Shown here one piece after another: positions 1-8,301 of a DNA stretch of 64,000 nucleotides. Every line of letters begins with the position of its first letter. Position 1 is the first letter of the stretch. The stretch covers positions 1-64,000 of the forward strand of contig JALCNW010000010.1 in the NCBI GenBank assembly GCA_022649305.1, read 5' to 3'. The notes beneath the pieces were generated by a model, which ran no database searches, was not told the DNA's origin, and was given only the letters and a program-made list of their open reading frames with translations. Made by a program: the position numbers and the translations under genes. The DNA comes from Enterobacter sp. (GTDB taxonomy: Bacteria > Pseudomonadota > Gammaproteobacteria > Enterobacterales > Enterobacteriaceae).

Positions 1-740
1 TACTTCACAATGGCGCTGGAGGTGGCGTTGATGGAATCCAGACTGTCGCCGCACTCGATCAGAACGCAGGAGCTGAACTGACGCGTCGGGGTGCGCACGC
101 CAGACATTATCGGCGTAGGCAGAGAAATTTTAAAGGTAGAGACCGCATCATAGAAACGCTTGACGTATTCTAGACGGGTATCGCGCGGATAGTTAGAGAA
201 CAGGCATGCCGCCACCAGAATATACAGGAACTGAGCGCTCTCGTAGATTTCGCCGGTTACGCGGTTCTGAACCAGGTATTTCCCTTCAAGCTGCTTCACC
301 GCAGCGTAGGAGAAGTTCATATCGCGCCAGTGGTCGATAAACCCGTCCATCTGCTTGAACTCTTCTTCCGTGTAGTCTTCCAGCAGATGGGCGTCGTATT
401 TACCCAATTCAACCATTTTTGACACGTGATCTAACAGTGCTGGTGGCTCAAACTGACCGTAGGCTTTTTTGCGCAGGTGGAAAATGGCCAGGCGCGCAGC
501 GAGATACTGATAATCCGGCGCTTCGCGGGAGATCAAATCCGCCGCGGCTTTGATAATGGTTTCGTGGATGTCAGAGGTCTTGATGCCGTCGTAAAACTGA
601 ATGTGAGAGCGCAGTTCAACCTGTGAAATAGAGACGTTGTTCAGTCCTTCTGCTGCCCAGTCAAGAACGCGATGGATTTTGTCCAGATTGATACGCTCGG
701 TTGCACCGTCGCGCTTTGTCACCAGCAGACTCTGATTCAT
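1..740 (-). CDS. nrdA: Ribonucleoside-diphosphate reductase 1 alpha subunit (5' part only)
   Basis: Large subunit of the aerobic class Ia ribonucleotide reductase, which with NrdB reduces NDPs to dNDPs. Only the first 246 codons are present; the rest lies beyond the left edge. The start (MNQSLLVTKRDG) at 740 matches E. coli NrdA, and the N-terminal ATP-cone region that senses dATP/ATP follows directly. Cys225 of the family, the first of the active-site redox cysteines, falls exactly at residue 225 (codon 66-68, context QFSSCVLIE). An AGGT Shine-Dalgarno lies upstream. The promoter region carries DnaA and NrdR-like boxes. In K-12 yfaL separates nrdA from ubiG; here nothing does. Confidence 0.97.
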   Translation of the reverse strand, partial: MNQSLLVTKRDGATERINLDKIHRVLDWAAEGLNNVSISQVELRSHIQFYDGIKTSDIHETIIKAAADLISREAPDYQYLAARLAIFHLRKKAYGQFEPPALLDHVSKMVELGKYDAHLLEDYTEEEFKQMDGFIDHWRDMNFSYAAVKQLEGKYLVQNRVTGEIYESAQFLYILVAACLFSNYPRDTRLEYVKRFYDAVSTFKISLPTPIMSGVRTPTRQFSSCVLIECGDSLDSINATSSAIVK

Positions 741-785
741 GTGGGTTTTTTACCTGTCCGTGAAATAAAAATAGTCCCCCCAGTT

Positions 786-871
786 TTATCCACAGCGCCG
801 TCTTGTGACTAACTCTGTGGATAAATACTATATGTAGGGGGTTTGCGATAAAATGAACGCTATATGGTGAG
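786..871 (-). promoter_or_regulatory. nrdA control region: DnaA boxes and paired NrdR-like boxes
   Basis: Two perfect TTATCCACA DnaA boxes form an inverted pair: 786-794 on the + strand and 816-824 on the - strand. Next come two sequences resembling NrdR boxes, at 825-840 (core CTATATG) and 856-871 (core CTATATGG), 31 bp apart, close to three helical turns, as is typical for NrdR. E. coli nrdAB is regulated by both proteins. I see no recognisable element in the rest of the gap, 872-1044. Confidence 0.75.
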
Positions 872-1044
872 TATTCTAGTAAGGATTCTTTTCAGTACAA
901 GAGTTGATTTTGACGTTAAATTGAGGTTGTCAAAGCGTAAAAAAGGCTAAGTCCTCGTACCGTAAGGCCTGGACGTCATGTCAATAAATAAGAAAAAAAA
1001 TCTAAAATTTGATCGAGTGCTGATTTCTTCAACGAGAGGTCAGA

Positions 1045-1069
1045 ATTGCGCAACATGATGCTGCGCAAT
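1045..1069 (-). terminator. Stem-loop downstream of ubiG
   Basis: ATTGCGCA (1045-1052) pairs perfectly with TGCGCAAT (1062-1069) around a 9-nt loop, 24 bp after the ubiG stop. No U-run follows on the ubiG strand, so this may be a 3' protective hairpin or a weak terminator. Confidence 0.4.
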
Positions 1070-1092
1070 CTTTATAAGAATAGTTGATGACG

Positions 1093-1821
1093 TTAGTCGT
1101 TTTTAGCGGTTGTGTGCAACATATAGTTAACATCCACGCCCGCGCCAAGCTTGAACTTGTCGGTTAACGGATTGTAATGCAGGCCGGTGATATGCTGCTC
1201 TTTGAGCCAGGTACCATCCACCCAACCCAGTAGCTCGGCGGGTTTGATGAATTTCTTCACGTCATGCGTACCCTTAGGCACCATGCGGAGGACATATTCC
1301 GCGCCAACAACGGCCATCAGCCATGCTTTGCCGTTACGGTTGATGGTGGAGAAGAATACCTGTCCGCCAGGTTTAACCAGCGCCGCGCAGGCTTTGACCA
1401 CCGACTGCGGGTCGGGCACGTGCTCAAGCATTTCCATACAGGTCACCACATCATACTGGTGTGCAAATTTTGCCGCGTGTTCTTCAACGGTTTCCTGAAC
1501 GTATTCGACCTGAACCCCGGATTCCAGCGCATGCAAGCGGGCAACCTGCAATGGCTCAAAGCCCATATCAAGCCCTGTGACCGTTGCCCCTTCGCGCGCC
1601 ATGCTTTCTGCCAGGATGCCGCCACCGCAGCCAACATCGAGCACTTTCTTACCGAACAGGCCGTCGGAACGCTCTGCGATATAGCCCAGACGCAGTGGGT
1701 TAATACGATGCAGAGGTTTAAACTCACCTTCAAGATCCCACCAGCGGGATGCAACCGCTTCAAATTTGGCGATTTCTGCATGGTCGACGTTGTGAGCCGC
1801 CGGGGATTTTTCGGCATTCAT
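1093..1821 (-). CDS. ubiG: Ubiquinone biosynthesis O-methyltransferase
   Basis: SAM-dependent methyltransferase catalysing both O-methylation steps of ubiquinone synthesis. 242 residues (E. coli 240). The SAM-binding motif [10 protein letters not shown] is at residues 60-68 and a [11 protein letters not shown] motif follows. Near-identical stretches to E. coli UbiG run through the protein, such as [21 protein letters not shown] chose the ATG of MNAEK at 1821 because E. coli starts there; a GTG six bases upstream (1827) is closer to the AAGGAG and is possible. Transcribed divergently from gyrA, as in E. coli. Confidence 0.96.
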   Translation of the reverse strand: MNAEKSPAAHNVDHAEIAKFEAVASRWWDLEGEFKPLHRINPLRLGYIAERSDGLFGKKVLDVGCGGGILAESMAREGATVTGLDMGFEPLQVARLHALESGVQVEYVQETVEEHAAKFAHQYDVVTCMEMLEHVPDPQSVVKACAALVKPGGQVFFSTINRNGKAWLMAVVGAEYVLRMVPKGTHDVKKFIKPAELLGWVDGTWLKEQHITGLHYNPLTDKFKLGAGVDVNYMLHTTAKND

Positions 1822-1893
1822 GGGCACTTTTACTCCTTATTTAGCAAGACTTTCGAGTATATCAGGCAGGGCGTATGAATAAAGCATACAGGT

Positions 1894-1923
1894 TTACCTG
1901 TATCAACGCGGTTGTGTTATAAT
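1894..1923 (+). promoter_or_regulatory. Probable gyrA promoter
   Basis: A consensus -10 TATAAT lies at 1918-1923 with a -35-like TTACCT at 1894-1899 (18-bp spacing), 44 bp upstream of the gyrA ATG. E. coli gyrA expression is supercoiling-sensitive and depends on its -10 region. Confidence 0.55.
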
Positions 1924-1967
1924 TTGCGACCTTTGAATCCGGGATACAGTAGAGGGATAGCGGTTAG

Positions 1968-4604
1968 ATGAGCGACCTTGCGAGAGAAATTACACCGGTT
2001 AACATCGAGGAAGAGCTTAAGAGCTCCTATCTGGATTATGCGATGTCGGTCATTGTTGGCCGTGCGCTGCCAGACGTCCGAGATGGCCTGAAGCCGGTAC
2101 ACCGTCGCGTACTATACGCCATGAATGTATTGGGCAATGACTGGAATAAAGCCTACAAAAAATCTGCCCGTGTCGTGGGTGACGTCATCGGTAAATATCA
2201 CCCACATGGTGATACTGCCGTTTATGACACCATCGTCCGTATGGCGCAGCCATTCTCCTTGCGTTACATGCTGGTAGATGGCCAGGGTAACTTTGGTTCT
2301 GTCGATGGTGACTCTGCCGCGGCGATGCGTTATACGGAAATCCGTATGTCGAAAATCGCCCATGAGCTGATGGCCGACCTGGAAAAAGATACGGTTGATT
2401 TCGTCGATAACTACGACGGCACCGAAAGAATTCCAGACGTTATGCCAACCAAGATCCCGAACCTGTTAGTTAACGGTTCTTCTGGTATCGCCGTCGGTAT
2501 GGCAACGAACATTCCGCCGCACAACATCACCGAAGTCATTAACGGTTGTCTCGCTTACATCGATGATGAAGAGATCACCGTTGAAGGGCTGATGGAACAC
2601 ATTCCGGGTCCGGACTTCCCTACTGCCGCTATCATTAATGGCCGCCGTGGTATTGAAGAAGCGTACCGTACCGGTCGTGGCAAAATTTATATTCGTGCCC
2701 GTGCAGAAGTGGAAGCTGACGCTAAAACCGGTCGCGAAACCATCATCGTGCATGAAATTCCGTATCAGGTGAACAAAGCACGCCTGATCGAGAAAATTGC
2801 CGAGCTGGTAAAAGATAAACGCGTTGAAGGTATCAGCGCGCTGCGTGACGAGTCTGATAAAGACGGTATGCGCATCGTAATTGAAATTAAACGTGACGCG
2901 GTGGGTGAGGTTGTTCTGAACAACCTGTATTCCCAGACTCAGCTCCAGGTTTCCTTCGGTATCAACATGGTTGCACTGCACCATGGTCAGCCGAAGATTA
3001 TGAACCTGAAAGATATTCTGAGCGCGTTCGTACGTCACCGTCGTGAAGTCGTGACGCGTCGTACTATTTTCGAACTGCGCAAAGCGCGCGATCGTGCCCA
3101 CATCCTCGAAGCTCTGGCCGTGGCGCTGGCAAACATCGACCCGATTATCGAGTTGATTCGTCGCGCACCTACGCCTGCGGAAGCGAAAGCAGGATTGGTC
3201 GCTCAGCCTTGGGCGCTGGGTAACGTTTCTGCCATGCTGGAACGCGCGGGCGATGACGCAGCACGTCCTGAGTGGCTGGAACCTGAGTTTGGCGTGCGTG
3301 ACGGTCAATATTATCTGACTGAACAGCAGGCCCAGGCGATTCTTGATCTGCGTCTGCAGAAACTGACCGGCCTTGAGCACGAAAAACTGCTTGATGAGTA
3401 CAAAGAGCTGCTGGAGCAGATTGCAGAACTTCTGCATATTCTCGGTAGCGCCGATCGTCTGATGGAAGTCATCCGTGAAGAGCTGGAGCTGGTCCGCGAT
3501 CAGTTTGGCGACGAACGTCGTACTGAAATCACTGCGAATACTTCCGACATCAACATTGAAGATCTGATCAACCGTGAAGATGTTGTAGTCACCCTTTCTC
3601 ATCAGGGTTATGTGAAGTATCAGCCGCTGACCGACTACGAAGCTCAACGTCGTGGTGGTAAAGGCAAATCGGCAGCACGTATTAAAGAAGAAGACTTTAT
3701 TGACCGCCTGCTGGTGGCCAACACCCATGACACGATCCTGTGCTTCTCAAGCCGTGGTCGCCTGTATTGGATGAAGGTTTATCAGTTGCCAGAAGCGAGC
3801 CGTGGTGCGCGTGGTCGTCCAATCGTCAACCTGTTGCCGCTTGAGCAGAACGAACGTATCACCGCGATCCTGCCGGTACGCGAGTACGAAGAAGGCGTAA
3901 ACGTCTTTATGGCTACCGCGAGCGGTACCGTGAAGAAAACCGCGCTGACTGAGTTCAGCCGTCCACGTTCAGCCGGCATCATTGCGGTGAACCTGAACGA
4001 AGGTGACGAACTGATCGGTGTGGATCTGACCTCCGGTTCCGATGAAGTCATGCTGTTCTCTGCTGCAGGTAAAGTCGTGCGCTTTAAAGAAGGTGCAGTA
4101 CGCGCGATGGGCCGTACGGCTACCGGCGTTCGCGGCATTAAGCTTGCGGGCGAAGACAGCGTTGTTTCCCTGATTATTCCACGTGGCGAAGGCGCAATCC
4201 TGACCGTGACGCAGAATGGTTACGGTAAACGTACCGCAGAAGGCGAGTATCCAACTAAATCTCGTGGCACGCAGGGCGTTATCTCTATCAAGGTGACCGA
4301 GCGCAACGGTTCCGTTGTCGGCGCTGTGCAGGTGACAGATAGCGACCAGATCATGATGATCACCGATGCCGGTACGCTGGTGCGTACGCGCGTATCAGAG
4401 ATAAGCGTGGTCGGTCGTAACACTCAGGGCGTAATCCTCATCCGTACTGCGGAAGACGAGAACGTTGTGGGTCTGCAGCGTGTTGCTGAGCCAGTCGATG
4501 ATGAAGAACTGGACTCCATCGACGGGAGCGTAGCGGAAGGCGATGATGAAATCGCGCCGGAAGCGGAAACCGACGACGATGTGGCAGATGATGCCGACGA
4601 GTAA
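1968..4604 (+). CDS. gyrA: DNA gyrase subunit A
   Basis: Breakage-reunion subunit of gyrase, which with GyrB introduces negative supercoils. 878 residues (E. coli 875). The catalytic tyrosine is Tyr122 (context AAAMRYTEI). The N-terminal cleavage domain is followed by the C-terminal pinwheel DNA-wrapping domain with a GyrA-box-like segment (QRRGGKGKS) and an acidic tail ending [10 protein letters not shown]. In the quinolone-resistance-determining region residue 83 is Thr (GDTAVYD) instead of the E. coli Ser, and Asp87 is retained. The gene is followed by a strong terminator. In K-12 the yfa genes and ato operon lie between gyrA and rcsC; here rcsC follows after 130 bp. Confidence 0.99.
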   Translation: MSDLAREITPVNIEEELKSSYLDYAMSVIVGRALPDVRDGLKPVHRRVLYAMNVLGNDWNKAYKKSARVVGDVIGKYHPHGDTAVYDTIVRMAQPFSLRYMLVDGQGNFGSVDGDSAAAMRYTEIRMSKIAHELMADLEKDTVDFVDNYDGTERIPDVMPTKIPNLLVNGSSGIAVGMATNIPPHNITEVINGCLAYIDDEEITVEGLMEHIPGPDFPTAAIINGRRGIEEAYRTGRGKIYIRARAEVEADAKTGRETIIVHEIPYQVNKARLIEKIAELVKDKRVEGISALRDESDKDGMRIVIEIKRDAVGEVVLNNLYSQTQLQVSFGINMVALHHGQPKIMNLKDILSAFVRHRREVVTRRTIFELRKARDRAHILEALAVALANIDPIIELIRRAPTPAEAKAGLVAQPWALGNVSAMLERAGDDAARPEWLEPEFGVRDGQYYLTEQQAQAILDLRLQKLTGLEHEKLLDEYKELLEQIAELLHILGSADRLMEVIREELELVRDQFGDERRTEITANTSDINIEDLINREDVVVTLSHQGYVKYQPLTDYEAQRRGGKGKSAARIKEEDFIDRLLVANTHDTILCFSSRGRLYWMKVYQLPEASRGARGRPIVNLLPLEQNERITAILPVREYEEGVNVFMATASGTVKKTALTEFSRPRSAGIIAVNLNEGDELIGVDLTSGSDEVMLFSAAGKVVRFKEGAVRAMGRTATGVRGIKLAGEDSVVSLIIPRGEGAILTVTQNGYGKRTAEGEYPTKSRGTQGVISIKVTERNGSVVGAVQVTDSDQIMMITDAGTLVRTRVSEISVVGRNTQGVILIRTAEDENVVGLQRVAEPVDDEELDSIDGSVAEGDDEIAPEAETDDDVADDADE

Positions 4605-4620
4605 TGTCTTCTGACGAAAA

Positions 4621-4648
4621 AAGGGCCGGTTTCCGGCCCTTTCTTTAT
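4621..4648 (+). terminator. gyrA rho-independent terminator
   Basis: AAGGGCCGG (4621-4629), TTT loop, CCGGCCCTT (4633-4641), then a T-rich tail. Preceded by an A-run. Confidence 0.9.
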
Positions 4649-4734
4649 TGCAGACAACTGAACATTGCGACAAAGCGCGTTTACCGCTACCTTAACCACA
4701 TTCTTTTTGACCCCGATGGCGGAGCCTCGCCCCT

Positions 4735-7581
4735 TTGAAATACCTCGTCTCCTTTCGTACCACGCTAAAAGTCTCTCGCTATCTATTTCGGGCGCTGGCG
4801 CTATTGCTTTGGCTACTGGTTGCTTTGTTCTCAGTGTTTTACATCGTTAACGCACTGCATCAAAAAGAATCGGAGATTCGTCAGGAGTTTAACTTAAGCT
4901 CCGACCAGGCCCAGCGCTATATTCAGCGCACGTCTGATGTGATGAAAGAGCTGAAGTATATTGCTGAAAACCGTCTGACGGCAGAAAACGGTATTCTTGC
5001 TATCCGTGGGCGAGATGACAAAACAGAGGTGCCGGATTTCGAGCCGCTATTCCCGGATTCTGATTGTTCAGCGATGGGAAATACCTGGCGTGGTTCGCTG
5101 GAATCGCTGGCCTGGTTTATGCGCTACTGGCGGGACAATTTCTCTGCCGCTTACGATCTCAATCGCGTTTTTCTCATCGGCAGCGATAACCTCTGCATGG
5201 CTGATTTCGGTCTACGCGATCTGCCGGTCGAGCGTGATGATGCCCTGAAAAGCCTGCACGAACGTATCGTAAAATACCGCAACGCGCCGCAGGAAGAACG
5301 CGGGAATAACATCTTCTGGATAAGCCAGGGCCCGCGTCCGGGCATTGGTTATTTCTATGCATTGACGCCGGTCTACCTGGCCAATCGTCTGCAGGCACTG
5401 TTGGGTACTGAGCAGTCCATCAGGATGGAAAACTTCTTTACGCCAGGCAGCCTGCCGATGGGTGTGACTATCCTCGATGAAAACGGTCATACGCTGATCT
5501 CGCTGACCGGACCGGAAAGCCGGTTAAAAGTGGATCCGCGCTGGATGCAGGAACGCTCCTGGTTCGGTTATACCTCTGGTTTCCGCGAGCTGGTTCTCAA
5601 GAAGAGCCTGCCGCCGTCCTCCCTGAGCATTGTTTATTCCGTACCGGTCGATATGGTACTGGAACGAATTCGAATGCTGATCCTGAACTCCATTTTGCTT
5701 AACGTGCTGGTGGGTATCGCGCTGTTTATGCTGGCGCGTATGTACGAGCGTAAAATCTTTATTCCTGCTGAAATTGATGCCCAGCGACTGGAAGAACACG
5801 AGCAATTTAACCGTAAAATTGTCGCTTCTGCACCGGTCGGGATTTGTATTTTACGCACTCAGGATGGAACCAATATCCTCAGCAATGAACTGGCGCATAA
5901 TTATCTCAACATGTTGACGCATGAAGACCGGCAGCGGCTCACGCAGATTATCTGCGGCCAGCAGGTCAATTTTGTCGATGTGCTGACCAGTAACCACACC
6001 AATCTGCAAATCAGCTTTGTCCATTCCCGCTACCGAAACGAGAACGTGGCGATTTGTGTGCTGGTGGACGTGTCGTCGCGCGTAAAAATGGAAGAGTCGC
6101 TACAGGAAATGGCGCAGGCGGCAGAGCAGGCCAGCCAGTCGAAATCAATGTTCCTGGCAACCGTTAGCCATGAGTTGCGCACCCCGTTGTACGGGATTAT
6201 CGGAAACCTCGATCTGCTGCAAACCAAGGAATTGCCAAAAGGCGTCGACCGCCTGGTGACGGCAATGAACAATTCGTCGAGTCTGCTGCTGAAAATCATC
6301 AGCGATATTCTCGACTTCTCCAAAATTGAGTCAGAACAGCTGAAAATTGAACCGAGCGAGTTTTCTCCTCGCGAGGTGATGAACCACATTAGTGCCAACT
6401 ATATGCCGCTGGTCGTGCGTAAACAGCTTGGACTTTACTGCTTTATCGAACCTGACGTGCCGCTGACGCTGCATGGCGATCCAATGCGCTTGCAGCAGGT
6501 CATCTCTAACCTGCTAAGCAACTCCATTAAATTTACCGATATTGGCTGCATTATTCTGCACGTTAGCCGCGCCGGGGATTATCTCAGTATTCGTGTTCGC
6601 GATACCGGGGTGGGGATCCCGGCAAAAGAAGTCGTGAAGTTGTTTGATCCGTTCTTCCAGGTGGGGACGGGCGTTCAGCGTAACTTCCAGGGAACCGGCC
6701 TGGGGCTGGCGATTTGTGAGAAGCTCATCAGCATGATGGACGGTGATATCTCGGTCGATACTGAACCCGGTATGGGGAGCCAGTTTACCATCCGTATCCC
6801 GCTTTATGCCGCGCGGTATGCAGAAGAAACAGTCGCAGAAGGACTGAGCGATAAGACCTGCTGGTTGGCAGTACGCAACGCTTCGCTGCACACTTTCCTG
6901 GAATCACTGCTGACCAGTAGCGGTATCCGCGTTGCGCTCTATGAAGGACAAACGGCAGGGGCAGACGATGTATTGCTGACCGATGATGCGGTGGAGGCGT
7001 CGTGGAAGGGGAGAGCGGCGATTGTTTTCTGTCGCCGTCATATTGGCATCCCTCAGGAGCGTGTGCCTGGGGAGTGGGTCCACAGTGTGGCAACGCCGCA
7101 TGAGCTGCTCACGCTACTCGCCCATATTTACCACGTTGACGTCAACTCACGCGATGGTGCAGCGGCGTTACCGTCTCCAGATTCAGCGGTGTCGATGAAT
7201 GACGATATGATGATTCTGGTCGTGGACGATCACCCCATTAACCGCCGCCTCTTGGCTGACCAGCTTGGCTCGCTTGGTTATCAATGTCTGACGGCAAACG
7301 ATGGCGTTGATGCGTTGAATGTCTTGAGCAAAAACCACGTCGATATTGTACTGAGCGATGTGAATATGCCAAACATGGACGGCTACCGCCTGACTCAGCG
7401 TATACGCCAGCTAGGCATGACGTTGCCGGTTGTTGGGGTGACGGCAAACGCACTGGCGGAAGAAAAACAGCGATGCCTGGAATCGGGAATGGACAGTTGT
7501 CTGTCAAAGCCGGTCACTCTGGATGTGTTGAAGCAGACGTTGTCGGTTTACGCAGAACGAGTCAGAAAGACAAGAGCGTAA
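4735..7581 (+). CDS. rcsC: Rcs phosphorelay hybrid sensor kinase
   Basis: Inner-membrane hybrid histidine kinase of the envelope-stress Rcs system. 948 residues (E. coli 949). It has a TM near residues 20-40, a periplasmic domain, a second TM near 310-335, a PAS-like linker, an HisKA/HATPase core and a C-terminal receiver. The phosphorylated His is His479 (TVSHELRTP) and the receiver Asp is Asp875 (VLSDVNMPN), the same numbers as in E. coli. ATPase N, G1 and G2 boxes are visible (NLLSNSIKF, DTGVGIP, GTGLGLA). The start is TTG at 4735 (MKYLVSFRTT); GGAG lies about 11 bases upstream. Phosphate passes to RcsD and then RcsB. The gene converges on rcsDB. Confidence 0.98.
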   Translation: MKYLVSFRTTLKVSRYLFRALALLLWLLVALFSVFYIVNALHQKESEIRQEFNLSSDQAQRYIQRTSDVMKELKYIAENRLTAENGILAIRGRDDKTEVPDFEPLFPDSDCSAMGNTWRGSLESLAWFMRYWRDNFSAAYDLNRVFLIGSDNLCMADFGLRDLPVERDDALKSLHERIVKYRNAPQEERGNNIFWISQGPRPGIGYFYALTPVYLANRLQALLGTEQSIRMENFFTPGSLPMGVTILDENGHTLISLTGPESRLKVDPRWMQERSWFGYTSGFRELVLKKSLPPSSLSIVYSVPVDMVLERIRMLILNSILLNVLVGIALFMLARMYERKIFIPAEIDAQRLEEHEQFNRKIVASAPVGICILRTQDGTNILSNELAHNYLNMLTHEDRQRLTQIICGQQVNFVDVLTSNHTNLQISFVHSRYRNENVAICVLVDVSSRVKMEESLQEMAQAAEQASQSKSMFLATVSHELRTPLYGIIGNLDLLQTKELPKGVDRLVTAMNNSSSLLLKIISDILDFSKIESEQLKIEPSEFSPREVMNHISANYMPLVVRKQLGLYCFIEPDVPLTLHGDPMRLQQVISNLLSNSIKFTDIGCIILHVSRAGDYLSIRVRDTGVGIPAKEVVKLFDPFFQVGTGVQRNFQGTGLGLAICEKLISMMDGDISVDTEPGMGSQFTIRIPLYAARYAEETVAEGLSDKTCWLAVRNASLHTFLESLLTSSGIRVALYEGQTAGADDVLLTDDAVEASWKGRAAIVFCRRHIGIPQERVPGEWVHSVATPHELLTLLAHIYHVDVNSRDGAAALPSPDSAVSMNDDMMILVVDDHPINRRLLADQLGSLGYQCLTANDGVDALNVLSKNHVDIVLSDVNMPNMDGYRLTQRIRQLGMTLPVVGVTANALAEEKQRCLESGMDSCLSKPVTLDVLKQTLSVYAERVRKTRA

Positions 7582-7584
7582 AAA

Positions 7585-7619
7585 AGCCCGGTAAGCGTAA
7601 GCTTTACCGGGCTTTTTTT
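7585..7619. terminator. Bidirectional terminator between rcsC and rcsB
   Basis: AGCCCGGTAA and TTTACCGGGCT form the stem, with an A-run before and a T-run after, so it can end both convergent transcripts. Confidence 0.9.
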
Positions 7620-7634
7620 GAGGGCTAAGACCAA

Positions 7635-8285
7635 TCAGTCTTTATCGACTGCGCTCAGCGTAACGGAAGAGAGATAGTTCAACAGGGCGATATCGTTCTC
7701 CACGCCCAGTTTCATCATTGCTGACTTCTTCTGGCTACTGATGGTCTTGATGCTACGGTTCAGTTTCTTAGCGATCTCCGTCACCAGGAAACCTTCTGCG
7801 AACAGGCGTAGCACTTCACTCTCTTTCGGTGACAGACGTTTGTCGCCGTAACCACCTGCACTGATTTTTTCCAGCAGACGGGCAACGCTTTCCGGGGTAA
7901 ATTTCTTCCCTTTCTGCAGTGCCGCCAGCGCTTTAGGCAGGTCGGTTGGTGCGCCTTGCTTCAGGACAATCCCTTCAATATCGAGTTCCAGTACGGCGCT
8001 TAAGATCGCCGGATTGTTGTTCATCGTCAGAACAATAATCGAGATGCTCGGGAAGTGACGCTTAATGTATTTGATCAGGGTGATCCCATCGCCGTACTTA
8101 TCTCCAGGCATGGAGAGATCGGTAATGAGTACATGTGCATCAAGTTTCGGAAGATTATTTATAAGTGCTGTAGAGTCTTCAAATTCACCGACAACATTCA
8201 CCCACTCGATCTGTTCAAGTGATTTGCGAATACCGAACAGTACAATCGGGTGGTCATCGGCAATAATTACGTTCATATTGTTCAT
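7635..8285 (-). CDS. rcsB: Rcs response regulator, transcription factor
   Basis: DNA-binding response regulator of the Rcs system; it controls capsule, flagella, small RNAs and cell-division genes. 216 residues, equal to E. coli. The receiver has DD at 10-11, phospho-acceptor Asp56 (LITDLSMPG) and a C-terminal LuxR-type HTH (SPKESEVLRLFAEGF). The start MNNMNVIIADD at 8285 was chosen because family members begin there; the open frame extends upstream but only into rcsD sequence. It lies 16 bp downstream of the rcsD stop, forming the rcsDB operon. Confidence 0.98.
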   Translation of the reverse strand: MNNMNVIIADDHPIVLFGIRKSLEQIEWVNVVGEFEDSTALINNLPKLDAHVLITDLSMPGDKYGDGITLIKYIKRHFPSISIIVLTMNNNPAILSAVLELDIEGIVLKQGAPTDLPKALAALQKGKKFTPESVARLLEKISAGGYGDKRLSPKESEVLRLFAEGFLVTEIAKKLNRSIKTISSQKKSAMMKLGVENDIALLNYLSSVTLSAVDKD

Positions 8286-8301
8286 GTATAAGGCTACCTT
8301 G

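Noticed and set aside
2466..3728. 420-codon open frame antisense to gyrA
   Set aside because: It mirrors gyrA codons, has no domain-like pattern and no ribosome-binding site; high-GC coding sequence commonly leaves such antisense frames.
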